64,000 nt of DNA, taken from positions 1-64,000 of the forward strand of contig PKDZ01000073.1 of the NCBI GenBank assembly GCA_002862785.1. The letters are read 5' to 3'. The position numbers and the translations under genes are program-made. The notes beneath the pieces are model-generated. The model searched no databases. It saw nothing but the letters and a program-made list of their open reading frames with translations, and was not told where the DNA came from. Origin of the DNA: Flavobacteriales bacterium. Its GTDB lineage: Bacteria; Bacteroidota; Bacteroidia; Flavobacteriales_D; Sanyastnellaceae. Positions 1 to 9,059 of the stretch are shown here, piece after piece (the first letter of the stretch is position 1; every line of letters begins with the position of its first letter).

Positions 1-1344
1 ACGACAACCGCTACCTACAGCGATTATGAATTCGCGTTCGAGGCGCGCCAGGACAGCTTCACCTTCGGATTCCGGAGCGGAATCGACGATCGTGGCCTCA
101 AGACCCGCCTGACCCTCTATCCCAATGTCCGCCACACGATCCGGGCCGGAATGGAGTACACCTACCACACCTTCCTGCCCACGGAGTTCTATGCGACGTC
201 CAACAACGTCGACTTCGACCTCGGCGAGGCGGTCCGCACACGGAGCCACGAGCTTGCGCTTTATGTGGAGGACGAATTCGACGTGTCCGACGCCCTGCGC
301 ATCAATGCGGGTCTCCGGTGGAGCGGCTTCGTGCAAACGGGCCCCTTCACCCGCTATGTGCCGCCCGAAGAGAGCGACCCCTTGGCCTCCACCCAGGACC
401 CGGAAGAAATCCGCTACGCCTCCGGGGACATCGTGGCCACCTATGGCCTGTTCGACGGATCGGTCTCGGGCCTCGAGCCCCGGCTCTCCATGCGTCTGAA
501 GACAGGACCGAGGAGCTCCGTCAAGGCGGGCATCGGGCGCAACCTGCAGTACATCCACCTCGCCCAGCTTGCCCCCACCTCCCTGCCTGGCGACATCTGG
601 CTCCCCAGCTCCGACCGGGTCCGACCGCAGGACGGCACGCAGGTCTCGGCGGGCTGGTTCCGCGACTTCGGTGCCGACCGCAACATCGAGGGCTCCATCG
701 AGATCTACCACAAGTGGCTGAACAACCTCGTCGCCTACGCCGACGGCAGCGCGCCGGAGGACAACATCCGCAACAACGTCGACAACAACCTCGTCTTCGG
801 GACGGGCACCAGCTACGGCGCGGAATTCTTCCTCAAGCGCCGGCGGGGAGGGTGGACGGGCTGGCTGGGGTATACCTGGAGCCGGACGGACCGCCTCTTC
901 GCGGACCTCAATGAGGGCCTCCCCTTTCCCTCCCGTTATGACCGTCGCCACGACCTCAGCCTCGTGCTCGAATGGCGAATCGACGACCGCTGGAAACTGG
1001 GGGGCACCTTCATTTACGGAACGGGCAATGCCATCACGGTGCCATCCCAGCGGTATTTCGTGGACGGCAATCTGCTCGATGTCTACGGGCCACGCAATGG
1101 CTTTCGCATGCCGGCCTACCACAGGGCAGATTTCGGGGCCACCCTTGATCCGCGGGTGAAGCCGGGCAAGAAGCGCCGTGGTCAGTGGGTCTTCTCCGTC
1201 TACAACCTGTACAACCGCCAGAACCCTTTCTTCATCTACTTCAACAACGAAGGCGACCTTGCCGAGGGGACATTGGACATCCAGGCCTACCAAGTGAGCC
1301 TCTTCCCCATCCTGCCCTCTGTGACCTGGAACTTCAAGTTCTAA
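1..1344 (+). CDS. TonB-dependent receptor, C-terminal part (5' end outside window)
   Basis: The frame is open from base 1, so only the last 447 residues are present. They show the alternating amphipathic strands and aromatic girdles of an outer-membrane beta-barrel, including stretches such as YVEDEFDVSDALRINAGLRW and a final strand ending in Phe (WNFKF), the usual C-terminal signature for barrel assembly. The pattern matches the barrel of TonB-dependent receptors, which import iron chelates, vitamins or glycans using TonB/ExbBD energy. The plug and any carboxypeptidase-like N-terminal domain lie upstream of the window, so the substrate cannot be named. The ABC exporter gene starts 10 nt after the stop codon. 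A plain beta-barrel of another family is the alternative, but the tail fits TonB receptors best. Confidence 0.8.
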   Translation, partial: TTTATYSDYEFAFEARQDSFTFGFRSGIDDRGLKTRLTLYPNVRHTIRAGMEYTYHTFLPTEFYATSNNVDFDLGEAVRTRSHELALYVEDEFDVSDALRINAGLRWSGFVQTGPFTRYVPPEESDPLASTQDPEEIRYASGDIVATYGLFDGSVSGLEPRLSMRLKTGPRSSVKAGIGRNLQYIHLAQLAPTSLPGDIWLPSSDRVRPQDGTQVSAGWFRDFGADRNIEGSIEIYHKWLNNLVAYADGSAPEDNIRNNVDNNLVFGTGTSYGAEFFLKRRRGGWTGWLGYTWSRTDRLFADLNEGLPFPSRYDRRHDLSLVLEWRIDDRWKLGGTFIYGTGNAITVPSQRYFVDGNLLDVYGPRNGFRMPAYHRADFGATLDPRVKPGKKRRGQWVFSVYNLYNRQNPFFIYFNNEGDLAEGTLDIQAYQVSLFPILPSVTWNFKF

Positions 1345-1349
1345 TTTCG
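1342..1349 (+). promoter_or_regulatory. -7 promoter element (TAATTTCG) for the ABC exporter
   Basis: TAATTTCG matches the Bacteroidota -7 consensus TAnnTTTG with one change. It overlaps the TAA stop of the receptor gene and ends 5 nt before the ATG at 1355. The same arrangement is seen before several other genes in the window, so a near-leaderless transcript is inferred. Confidence 0.45.
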
Positions 1350-1354
1350 CCGGC

Positions 1355-3253
1355 ATGGGCGCACTCGCCGCATTGAACCCCTATCTGTGGAAGTACCGCG
1401 GACGACTCTTCCTCGGGTTCGTCTTCGTCTTCCTGACCAATGCGTTTGCTGTCTTCGCCCCGGTGGTCATCGGGGAAGGGGTCAATGCGCTGCAAGACGC
1501 CTACACCCGATTCCTGCTCCCCCTCTCGGAAGGCACCCCGGCCACCGACGTGTTCCGGAATGCCTCCCTTCCCCTCCCCCCAACCCTATCCCGCCTTGCG
1601 GAGTGGTTGTCCTTCGACCCGTCCGGTGTCAGCGACCCGACCAGCCGAGAAGAGGTCATTCACGCCGTCGGCCTCATCGCCGGACTGCAGGCCCTTCTTT
1701 ACCTCGTCGCCTACCTCTTGAAGGGCGTCTTTTCGTTCATGACCCGGCAAACGATCATCGTGATGAGCCGCCTGATCGAATACGACCTGAAGGCCGCCAT
1801 CTACGACCACTACCAGTGCCTGCCGCTCTCCTTCTACAAGGTCAACGCCACCGGAGACTTGATGAACCGGATTTCCGAGGATGTCTCCAAGGTGCGGATG
1901 TACCTCGGGCCCGCCGTGATGTACGGATTGACCCTGGTGACGATGATGGCCCTGACCGTTGGCGTGATGGTCCGCATCGACGCCACGTTGACCCTGTGGT
2001 CGCTGGCGCCCCTGCCGTTCATGAGTGTCTCGGTCTACTTCGTGAGCGCCCGCATCCACCAAAAGAGCGATGCGGTCCAGGCTCAGCAGAGCCTGCTCAG
2101 CGCCATGGTGCAGCAGGCCTTCTCCGGCATCCGCGTGCTCGTCGCCCACCGGCGCGAGGCGCGCGCGGAGGAGCGCTTCGCCAACGAAGCCGACCTCTAC
2201 AAGACGCGCACGCTGGACCTCGTGAAGGTCGACGCGCTCTTCATGCCCATCATCGTCATGCTGGTCGGCCTGAGCACCATTCTCACCATCTACGTGGGCG
2301 GACTCCGGGTCCTCTCCGGCGACCTTGAGCTCGGCCACATTTTCCAGTTCGTCTTCTATGTCAACCTGCTCACCTGGCCGTTCGCCTCGATTGGGTGGGT
2401 GACCTCGCTGGTGCAGAAGGCCTCGGCAAGCCAGGCGAGAATCAATGCCTTCCTCGATGTGGAACCCGACATTTCCAGCCCGGCCTCACCGAAGGAATCC
2501 AGAAACATCCGGGGACACATTGAATTCAGGGGTGTCGGCCTGACCTATCCCGACTCGGGCATCCTCGCACTGGACGGGGTGGATTTCACCCTCGAACCCG
2601 GACAGACTCTCGCTGTGATCGGACGGACAGGCAGTGGAAAGAGTACGCTCGCCCAACTCGTCGCGCGCCTCTATGACCCGACCGAAGGCCACGTGCTCGT
2701 AGACGGCGTTGACCTCAGGGAGCGTGACCTTCACGGACTGCGCGGGGCCATCGGCTATGTCCCCCAGGATGTGTTCCTCTTTTCGGACACCATTCGAGCC
2801 AACATCGGATTTGGCGTCGACGATGCGGAGGACGCGGTCATCGAGCAAGCGGCGCGCGATGCGGATGTCCACGACAACATCAACGGATTCCCCGAGGGGT
2901 ACGCCACCCTCCTGGGTGAGCGGGGTGTCAACCTGAGTGGAGGCCAGAAGCAGCGTGTCTCCATTGCCCGGGCCATTCTCAAGCGGCCGCGCATCCTCAT
3001 CTTCGACGACTGTCTGTCTGCGGTGGACACGGAGACCGAAGCCACCATCCTCGGCAACCTCCGGCGCATCATGGAAGGCCGGACCTCCATCCTGATTTCT
3101 CACCGCGTTTCAACGGTGCGGTCCGCCGACCTCATCCTCGTCCTGGACCAGGGCCGGGTTGTGGAACGGGGACGGCATGATGAGCTCATCGAACGCGACG
3201 GTCTGTATGCCGAGCTTCACCGGAAGCAGCTCCGTTCTTCCGAAGAGAAATGA
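1355..3253 (+). CDS. ABC-type exporter, fused permease and ATPase
   Basis: 632 residues with an N-terminal type I exporter membrane domain (about six helices, residues 15-330) and a C-terminal nucleotide-binding domain. Visible motifs are Walker A (GRTGSGKST, near residue 423), the signature LSGGQKQR (near 527), Walker B (ILIFDD, near 548) and the H-loop ISHR (near 582). The catalytic glutamate that normally follows Walker B is an aspartate (IFDDCLSAVD), as in degenerate sites of some heterodimeric exporters. A long loop (residues 45-100) lies between the first two helices. The product belongs to the MsbA/BmrA/MdlB-like group that exports lipids, drugs or peptides across the inner membrane; the substrate is unknown. 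The start is supported by the -7 element 5 nt upstream. Confidence 0.9.
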   Translation: MGALAALNPYLWKYRGRLFLGFVFVFLTNAFAVFAPVVIGEGVNALQDAYTRFLLPLSEGTPATDVFRNASLPLPPTLSRLAEWLSFDPSGVSDPTSREEVIHAVGLIAGLQALLYLVAYLLKGVFSFMTRQTIIVMSRLIEYDLKAAIYDHYQCLPLSFYKVNATGDLMNRISEDVSKVRMYLGPAVMYGLTLVTMMALTVGVMVRIDATLTLWSLAPLPFMSVSVYFVSARIHQKSDAVQAQQSLLSAMVQQAFSGIRVLVAHRREARAEERFANEADLYKTRTLDLVKVDALFMPIIVMLVGLSTILTIYVGGLRVLSGDLELGHIFQFVFYVNLLTWPFASIGWVTSLVQKASASQARINAFLDVEPDISSPASPKESRNIRGHIEFRGVGLTYPDSGILALDGVDFTLEPGQTLAVIGRTGSGKSTLAQLVARLYDPTEGHVLVDGVDLRERDLHGLRGAIGYVPQDVFLFSDTIRANIGFGVDDAEDAVIEQAARDADVHDNINGFPEGYATLLGERGVNLSGGQKQRVSIARAILKRPRILIFDDCLSAVDTETEATILGNLRRIMEGRTSILISHRVSTVRSADLILVLDQGRVVERGRHDELIERDGLYAELHRKQLRSSEEK

Positions 3254-3256
3254 GTC

Positions 3257-5299
3257 TCAGCAGTCGTTGCCGAGATAGCCGAGTATGAGGAGCAAATCGG
3301 CCACGCCGACGTGCTGGTCAAAGTTGAAATCCGCCTCGAGGAAGCCGGAGCTTCCGAAATAATTGAGGAACTCGAGCAGGTCTTGGATGCTCACGAAGTC
3401 GTCGCCGTTGAGGTCGCCCGGGCATCCACCACCGAGCTGCTCCAAGCCCAGGATGAAGCCGTTGCAGTCGTTGTCCACGCCCGCCAGCGTGGGAGGAGCG
3501 CCCGGGTACATCGTGGCGTCCAGGTCGTTGCAATCCGAACCGGGCTCCGTGAACGCTCCGACGGGTGGGGTGCAGGATTCGAACACCGTCACGCCTGCCA
3601 CGCCGTCACCATCCAGGTCGAGGTAGAAGGGCAAGGACTCGCCGTCCTCGTCAATGCCTTGATCACAGTCGTTGTCCACGCCGTCGCAGGGGTCTTCCAA
3701 GCCCGGACGGATTTCAGGGTCAGCATCGTTGCAATCGCCGCCGACATGGGCATAACCCGGCCCGGGACTGCACCCGAAGACCACATTGGAGAACACCCCG
3801 TAGCCGTCGCCGTCCGCATCGGGATAATGCGGTGCGTCCGGCGTCACGTCTACGTAGATCTGGTCCGCGTGCACCACTCCTTGGCCTTCCAGGCGGAGGG
3901 TGACCCCGTACATGTCGGTCCAATCGAATCCCGCAATCGCCAGCTCCCACTCCCCCGGCCCCGGCAGGCTGTCGATGGACGCCCATGACACCCCGTTCGG
4001 GACATGCACCGACAACGGTCCCTGCACGCACTCGTCCAGACTGAGGTGAAGGTGCAACGTATCGCTGGGGCAGACAGCCGAGAATCCGGGCCAGACAGTC
4101 ATGAACTGGGTGCGAATCAGGAACAGGCCGTTCTGCTGGTCCGACACGGCGATGGTGCCGGAGTCGAAATAGGGGTAATTGCTCCAGCTCCCATCGAAAC
4201 TGGGGCCGGAAACATCCGGACGGGTGTCGAAGTGGGCTTTGGGCTGAAGCCAGTCCGGAGAACCGGCATCGAACGTCAACAGACGCCATCCATCGGCATA
4301 GTTGCTCTGGTGAACGAAGTGGCCAAGGGTGTAGAGGTTGTGGTCCGCCCCCTGAGTGCCGTGGCCATAGCTCGAAATCCACTGGGGGTTGTCGAGGTCC
4401 TCCAAATCGAAGATGTAGGTCGTCGTCTCCGACACCACTCCGCTGCTTTCGTCGGATTCATCCCCGAGGAAGAAGAACCGCTGGTCCTGGGACAACCAGC
4501 CCTGGTGGATGTACCCGTATGGGTCCGGGCCGGCGATGGACAGCTGGACGATGTCGGCCGGGTCGGTCACATCCAGCACCCGGAAGTCATCCGAGCAGCT
4601 GGCCAGGAGGATGCGCCGTCCGGTGTGGGCCGTGTCGGGACCGGCATAGGTCACCACCTGCGCGTCGTGGACATAGGCCTCACTCCAACTGCCGAGCAAG
4701 GTCGGATTCCCGGCCTCGGAGAAATCATAGATGAGCAGGCCTTCGATGGCATTGGGACCGCAGACATAGACCCGCTCGTCCTCCTCGTGGACGACCACGT
4801 TGTGTGCCCGCGAAAATCCTCCGACCAGCGTGTCGGTGCTGAAGGTGTACGCTGGACCGATGGAGGTGAAATCCCGGAGGCGGGTCAAGTCGAAGACCTG
4901 CAGTTTCGAATTGATGGTCTCGCTGACGACCACCATGTGGTGGCCCACCACCTTGATGTCGCGCCACAGGCTGTTGGCCAAACCGGTCGTGGGAAGCTCT
5001 CCGACGATGCGGGGCTGGGCCGGATCGGTCACCTCGATGAACCAAGTTCCATCGCGTTTTCCGAAGAGCACGTACTCCCGGCCATCCAGCGGATCGGTCC
5101 ACCCCCACAGATCATTGGCCGCCATGCCGCCCGTATCCTCGATGGGGACGTGCCCGAGAAGCTCCACATTGGAGCAGGGCCATTGGCCATCCACCATGCC
5201 ATTGACGCAGGCACTCTGGGCCAGGAGTCCTTCGGAAGGAAGGCCCAACCCCGCCCCCAGAAGGAGCGAACAGAGGAAGAACAAAGACAGGCGGCTCAC
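3257..5299 (-). CDS. Secreted choice-of-anchor-B (LVIVD-repeat) protein with MopE-like and dockerin-like calcium-binding tail
   Basis: 680 residues starting at a GTG codon, with a signal peptide (hydrophobic core FFLCSLLLGAGLGL, cleavage near LLAQSA). Residues 30-400 form a propeller-like LVIVD/choice-of-anchor-B domain with repeats such as FIEVTDPAQP and FRVLDVTDPADI. The C-terminal 200 residues carry two MopE-like metal-binding blocks (DADGDGYG, GDCNDADPEIRPG, CDGVDNDCDQGIDED; then SDCNDLDATMYPG, GVDNDCNGF) and end with two dockerin-like EF-hand loops (GDLNGDDFVSIQDLLEFL and a second DFNFDQHVGVADLLLIL) closing on LGNDC. The protein is probably exported and calcium stabilised. The paired EF-hand tail may act as an attachment or secretion signal; that is inference. 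It converges with the ABC exporter, with only 3 nt between the stops. Confidence 0.8.
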   Translation of the reverse strand: MSRLSLFFLCSLLLGAGLGLPSEGLLAQSACVNGMVDGQWPCSNVELLGHVPIEDTGGMAANDLWGWTDPLDGREYVLFGKRDGTWFIEVTDPAQPRIVGELPTTGLANSLWRDIKVVGHHMVVVSETINSKLQVFDLTRLRDFTSIGPAYTFSTDTLVGGFSRAHNVVVHEEDERVYVCGPNAIEGLLIYDFSEAGNPTLLGSWSEAYVHDAQVVTYAGPDTAHTGRRILLASCSDDFRVLDVTDPADIVQLSIAGPDPYGYIHQGWLSQDQRFFFLGDESDESSGVVSETTTYIFDLEDLDNPQWISSYGHGTQGADHNLYTLGHFVHQSNYADGWRLLTFDAGSPDWLQPKAHFDTRPDVSGPSFDGSWSNYPYFDSGTIAVSDQQNGLFLIRTQFMTVWPGFSAVCPSDTLHLHLSLDECVQGPLSVHVPNGVSWASIDSLPGPGEWELAIAGFDWTDMYGVTLRLEGQGVVHADQIYVDVTPDAPHYPDADGDGYGVFSNVVFGCSPGPGYAHVGGDCNDADPEIRPGLEDPCDGVDNDCDQGIDEDGESLPFYLDLDGDGVAGVTVFESCTPPVGAFTEPGSDCNDLDATMYPGAPPTLAGVDNDCNGFILGLEQLGGGCPGDLNGDDFVSIQDLLEFLNYFGSSGFLEADFNFDQHVGVADLLLILGYLGNDC

Positions 5300-5422
5300 G
5301 GCTCGACAGATTCCCTACAAGATACGAATTCGTCGATAATAATTTGTGTTTCGTCGAAGTCTTGCGCCCATTTTGGGGCTTGGGGCATCGAACCTTTGTC
5401 CGCGGGAAGCGGTTCTTTGGTC

Positions 5423-6373
5423 GTGACCGAGCACGCCGGCTCCCCTTCTTCGCGCTCCCTGAGCACGGTTCTCGTGACCGGGGCCTCGGGGTTGGTGGGG
5501 CGTTCCGTCGTCCGGCGCATCCACGAAGAGTACCCGTTCGCCAAGATTCACATCCTCGGCCGCAACGCTTCTGGCGTGCGCGAATTGGGCAGCATTCCCG
5601 TCTGCGGATTCCATTGGGACCCGGACGTAGGCCAGCTCGACCCGAAGGCCGTGGTCGGTGTCGATGGCCTCGTTCACCTCGCCGGCGAAACCGTCGCCCA
5701 ACGGTGGTCCCCCAGCGTCAAGTCGCGCATCCGGTCCAGCCGCATTGATTCCCTCGGATTGATCGAGGTCGCCTGTCGGGAGCACGCGATTGCCCCGCGG
5801 GTGGTGTCGGCAAGTGCCATTGGGTGGTACCCCTCGGGAGACTCCGCACAGGACGAATCGATGCCTGCCGCCACCGACTTCCTCGCCGAGGTGGTGCAGG
5901 ACTGGGAAGCCTCCGCAGCCACCCTCGGCTCCCTAGGAGGAGGCCATGTCTCCTTGCGGATAGGTCTGGTTCTGTCGGCCGAAGGCGGCGTCCTGCGCAA
6001 GTTGGCACCTCTCTACCGCCTCGGACTCGGGTCTCCGCTGGCCCCCGGAACCCAGTGGCAAAGCTGGATCCACATCGACGACCTGACGGACATGATTGTG
6101 CAGGGTCTATCCGGCAATGTCTGGGAGGGCTGTGTGAATGCAGTCTCGCCCCATCCGGTGACGCAACGGGAATTCAGCCGCACCCTCGCCCGTGTCCTCC
6201 GCAGACCCCATGTCTTTCCTGCCGTGCCGCGATTCGCCATCCGCCTCATGTACGGCGAAGCTGCCAATGCCCTGCTTGCTTCCCACCGGATCACGCCGGC
6301 CAAAGCCCTCGAATCTGGGTTCGCTTTTCACCATCCCGACCTCGAGGCGGCCATGCGGCATCTGTTGACCTGA
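5423..6373 (+). CDS. TIGR01777-type SDR family NAD(P)-dependent epimerase/oxidoreductase
   Basis: About 316 residues. The N-terminal Rossmann motif TVLVTGASGLVG binds NAD(P). Further family landmarks are GLVHLAGETVAQRWSPSVK, SASAIGWYP followed by acidic residues, the RIGLVLSAEGG strand and WIHIDDLTDMI near the C-terminus. Members are widespread cytosolic proteins (SDR39U1/YfcH group) of unknown substrate. The reading frame is open for a long way upstream, but the conserved domain begins around 5460 and the upstream codons lie antisense to the preceding gene. I therefore chose GTG at 5423; TTG at 5417 is nearly as good. It is divergent from the secreted protein gene that starts at 5299. Confidence 0.85.
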   Translation: MTEHAGSPSSRSLSTVLVTGASGLVGRSVVRRIHEEYPFAKIHILGRNASGVRELGSIPVCGFHWDPDVGQLDPKAVVGVDGLVHLAGETVAQRWSPSVKSRIRSSRIDSLGLIEVACREHAIAPRVVSASAIGWYPSGDSAQDESMPAATDFLAEVVQDWEASAATLGSLGGGHVSLRIGLVLSAEGGVLRKLAPLYRLGLGSPLAPGTQWQSWIHIDDLTDMIVQGLSGNVWEGCVNAVSPHPVTQREFSRTLARVLRRPHVFPAVPRFAIRLMYGEAANALLASHRITPAKALESGFAFHHPDLEAAMRHLLT

Positions 6374-6433
6374 TACCCCGTCTGAACCCATCCGAACCCA
6401 CCTCGTGTGGCTTCAGGACAATTTTTTTCGTTT

Positions 6434-6515
6434 TCGTGTGAACATGACACGACCCTGCGTGTTCCAATTCCGACTCCGAACGAGGGGTTCTTGATCAGTA
6501 AGGTGTTAATGATCA
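6434..6515. promoter_or_regulatory. Intergenic palindromes upstream of photolyase
   Basis: The 214-nt gap 6374-6587 is more AT-rich than its surroundings and carries no gene I can support. It contains a perfect inverted repeat, TCGTGT (6434-6439), a 7-nt spacer and ACACGA (6447-6452). It also holds two copies of the palindrome TGATCA (6492-6497 and 6510-6515) whose centres are 18 bp apart. These are plausible operators for a dimeric regulator, perhaps of the photolyase gene. No regulator gene is adjacent, so the assignment is tentative. Confidence 0.35.
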
Positions 6516-6529
6516 CGTTTGATTTGCTG

Positions 6530-6555
6530 ACGGCCCGGGTTCACTCCCGGGCTGT
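6530..6555 (+). terminator. GC-rich hairpin, possible terminator
   Basis: A 10-bp stem, ACGGCCCGGG against CCCGGGCTGT (one G-T pair), encloses the 6-nt loop TTCACT. It is followed by CTCATTTT, a weak T-tract. It could end transcription from the epimerase gene or from a small RNA in the gap. Confidence 0.4.
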
Positions 6556-6587
6556 CTCATTTTCCGCCCCCCACATTCTCCCCCTGT

Positions 6588-7931
6588 ATGACCCCCATTT
6601 CCCTGTTCTGGCATCGACGTGACCTGCGAATCGAAGACAACCGCGGGCTGGCTGCTGCATTGGAGTCCGGCCATCCTGTGCTCGGCTTCTTCTGTTTTGA
6701 CAAGACCATCCTCGATGTCCTGCCCGAGGTGGATGCCCGCGTTGGGTTCATCCACACCGAACTGGAGGGAATGGCGAGGAAATACAAGTCGGCCAGCAGC
6801 CAGCTCATTGCCCGCCATGGAGTTCCCCTCGAGGAAATCCAGTCGCTTCGGCAGGACCTGCAGGCAGCTGGATACGAACTCCGCCAGATTCACACCAACC
6901 GGGACTATGCCCCCTACCCCGTTGCCAGGGATGGAGAAGTGCGGGCCTGGTGCGAACAGGAAGGCATCGGGTTCCACACGCATGACGATCACGTCATCCT
7001 GCCCCCCGAAGCTGTCCTGAAGGATGACGGCACGCCCTACACGGTATTCACGCCGTACAGCCGGAAATGGCACAAGGTCCTTGACGCGCAGGACAGCGAC
7101 CCCCTGGCCGAAGCCGTGGTGGCCCTTGATGGCCAGGGCATCAGGCCGTTCCCGGAACAGGAACTCCCCTCCCTCTCCTCGATGGGATTTGACGAGGCCT
7201 CGGCCGACCCCTCTGGGTGGGCGGCCTTTGAGGGCCGTCAACCCGATGCGGATGTGCTCCGCCGCTATGCCGAGCGCCGCGACACGCCGTCCGTGGTGGG
7301 TACGGCCAGAATGAGTCTCCACCTGCGGTTCGGCACGGTCTCGGTCCGGTCCCAAGCCCGATTGGGCTTTGTCCACAGCGACAAGTGGCTCACCGAGCTC
7401 ATTTGGCGCGAATTCTATCAAGCCATCGTCCACCACTTTCCCCACAGTGCCAAGGATGCCTTCCGGGCCAAATACGACCGGATTCCCTGGCGCCATGACG
7501 ACGACCATTTCGCCGCCTGGTGCGAAGGCAAAACAGGCTATCCCCTGGTGGATGCCGGCATGCGCGAATTGAATGCCACCGGGTTCATGCACAACCGTGT
7601 GCGGATGGTGGTCGCCAGCTTTCTCTGCAAGCACCTCCTGCTCGATTGGCGCTTGGGGGAGCGCTATTTCGCCGAAAAGCTGCTTGATTTCGAACTCGCC
7701 TCCAATGTGGGAGGATGGCAATGGGCCTCAGGCAGCGGGTGCGACGCCGCCCCGTACTTCCGGGTTTTCAATCCGGAGAGCCAACTGAAGAAGTTCGACC
7801 CTTCCGGAACCTATGTCCGCCGCTGGGTTCCTGAGTGGGGCACGCCGGCCTACCCCGCTCCCATCGTGGAGCACAAGTTCGCCCGACAGCGCGCCATCGA
7901 CACCTACAAGGCCGCCCTGACCGAGGCCTAA
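6588..7931 (+). CDS. phr: Deoxyribodipyrimidine photolyase (cryptochrome/photolyase family)
   Basis: 447 residues, typical for class I photolyases, which use FAD and an antenna pigment to split cyclobutane pyrimidine dimers with blue light. The N-terminal alpha/beta antenna domain begins with SLFWHRRDLRIEDN. The C-terminal FAD domain has WREFYQAIVHHFP, GYPLVDAGMRELNATGFMHN, RVRMVVASFLCKHLLLDW and WQWASGSGCDAAPYFRVFNP, covering the FAD pocket and the tryptophans used for electron transfer. The upstream intergenic region carries palindromes that could regulate it. The stop is 9 nt before the next gene, so the CoA-transferase may be co-transcribed. Confidence 0.95.
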   Translation: MTPISLFWHRRDLRIEDNRGLAAALESGHPVLGFFCFDKTILDVLPEVDARVGFIHTELEGMARKYKSASSQLIARHGVPLEEIQSLRQDLQAAGYELRQIHTNRDYAPYPVARDGEVRAWCEQEGIGFHTHDDHVILPPEAVLKDDGTPYTVFTPYSRKWHKVLDAQDSDPLAEAVVALDGQGIRPFPEQELPSLSSMGFDEASADPSGWAAFEGRQPDADVLRRYAERRDTPSVVGTARMSLHLRFGTVSVRSQARLGFVHSDKWLTELIWREFYQAIVHHFPHSAKDAFRAKYDRIPWRHDDDHFAAWCEGKTGYPLVDAGMRELNATGFMHNRVRMVVASFLCKHLLLDWRLGERYFAEKLLDFELASNVGGWQWASGSGCDAAPYFRVFNPESQLKKFDPSGTYVRRWVPEWGTPAYPAPIVEHKFARQRAIDTYKAALTEA

Positions 7932-7940
7932 CTTGCGGGC

Positions 7941-9059
7941 ATGGCCCCGCACGATGTCCCACCCCCGCTTGGAGATGACCGCCCCTTGGAGGGACTGAAA
8001 GTCATCGAGCTCGCCTCGGTGCTGGCCGGCCCATTGGTGGGCACTTTCCTCGCCGAATTGGGCGCGGACGTGATCAAGGTAGAAATGCCGGGCATAGGAG
8101 ATGTGACGCGCAGCTGGCGCCTTCCAGGGGAATCGACGGACGGACCCAGCGCCTATTACGTCGCGGCCAATGGCCCCAAGCAAGGCCTCCGCCTGAACCT
8201 CAAGACCGAGACAGGCCAGCGGGAATTGGACGCCCTGCTCGCCGAGGCGGACATCCTGCTCCAAAATGCCCGTCCAGATTCACTGGAAGCACTGGGGCTG
8301 GACCCCATGCGACTCGCGGAACGCCATCCCCGGCTGATCCATGTGCACCTGCTCGGATTCCTCGACCAACCTGGCCGGGCTGGATATGACATTGTCGTCC
8401 AAGCCGAATCCGGCTTCCTGTCTATGAATGGAGAGCCCGGCGGATCACCCTTCAGGATGCCCGTCGCCCTCATGGACGTGCTCGCCGCGCACCAGATGCG
8501 GTCGGCCCTCCTTCTCGCCCTCTACGACCGAGAGCGTTCGGGAAAAGGGGCGTACGTGGAGACGTGGCTGGATGCGTCCGGATTCAGCGGCCTCGCCAAC
8601 CGGGCCACGGAGCACCTCGTCGCCGGTCAATCCCCGCAACCGCTGGGTGCCCTGCACCCTCAGATCGCCCCCTACGGCGAGCTCTTCCAGTGTGGCTGTG
8701 GAGGGTGGATTGTGGCGGCCGTCGGCAACGACGGACAGTTCCAGGCGCTCTGCACACTCCTGGGCCTCGACGATCTGGCCGAAGACCGTCGGTTCAACAC
8801 CAACCCGAATCGCGTGACAAACCGTTTGGCGCTTGCCGAGTGGTTGGCTCCGGCCTTTTCGCAGCAGGATGCGGACGCCCTCATGAACGAGGCGATTGCC
8901 GCTGGCATTCCCCTCGGCCGGGTCCAATCCGTGGAGGAAGCCCTTTCGTCGGGAACCGGACGCGCCATGACTGCGGAGTTTGCCCTCGAAGGGACCCCTG
9001 TGCGCCACGTCCGCCAGGTGGCGTTCCGGCTTCAGCGCAACGGCAGCCGGACGACGTAA
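7941..9059 (+). CDS. CaiB/BaiF family (family III) CoA-transferase
   Basis: 372 residues. The N-terminal LEGLKVIELASVLAGPLVG and ELGADVIKVEMPG are hallmarks of family III CoA-transferases, which move CoA between carboxylic acids through an aspartyl-CoA anhydride. The likely catalytic Asp lies in the segment PVALMDVLAAHQM, the usual position in this family. The acyl substrate cannot be inferred: homologues act on carnitine, formate/oxalate, bile acids, succinate or methyl-branched acids such as the AMACR racemases. The 3' end overlaps the convergent transglycosylase gene by 28 nt. Confidence 0.88.
   Translation: MAPHDVPPPLGDDRPLEGLKVIELASVLAGPLVGTFLAELGADVIKVEMPGIGDVTRSWRLPGESTDGPSAYYVAANGPKQGLRLNLKTETGQRELDALLAEADILLQNARPDSLEALGLDPMRLAERHPRLIHVHLLGFLDQPGRAGYDIVVQAESGFLSMNGEPGGSPFRMPVALMDVLAAHQMRSALLLALYDRERSGKGAYVETWLDASGFSGLANRATEHLVAGQSPQPLGALHPQIAPYGELFQCGCGGWIVAAVGNDGQFQALCTLLGLDDLAEDRRFNTNPNRVTNRLALAEWLAPAFSQQDADALMNEAIAAGIPLGRVQSVEEALSSGTGRAMTAEFALEGTPVRHVRQVAFRLQRNGSRTT

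Noticed and set aside
4004-5422. Long N-terminal extension of the epimerase frame
   Set aside because: It runs antisense to the choice-of-anchor-B gene and lacks similarity; the SDR domain starts near 5460.
6530-6555. tRNA or tmRNA T-arm (CCGGG-TTCACTC-CCGGG)
   Set aside because: The T-loop lacks the conserved A58 and no acceptor, D- or anticodon arm can be built around it.
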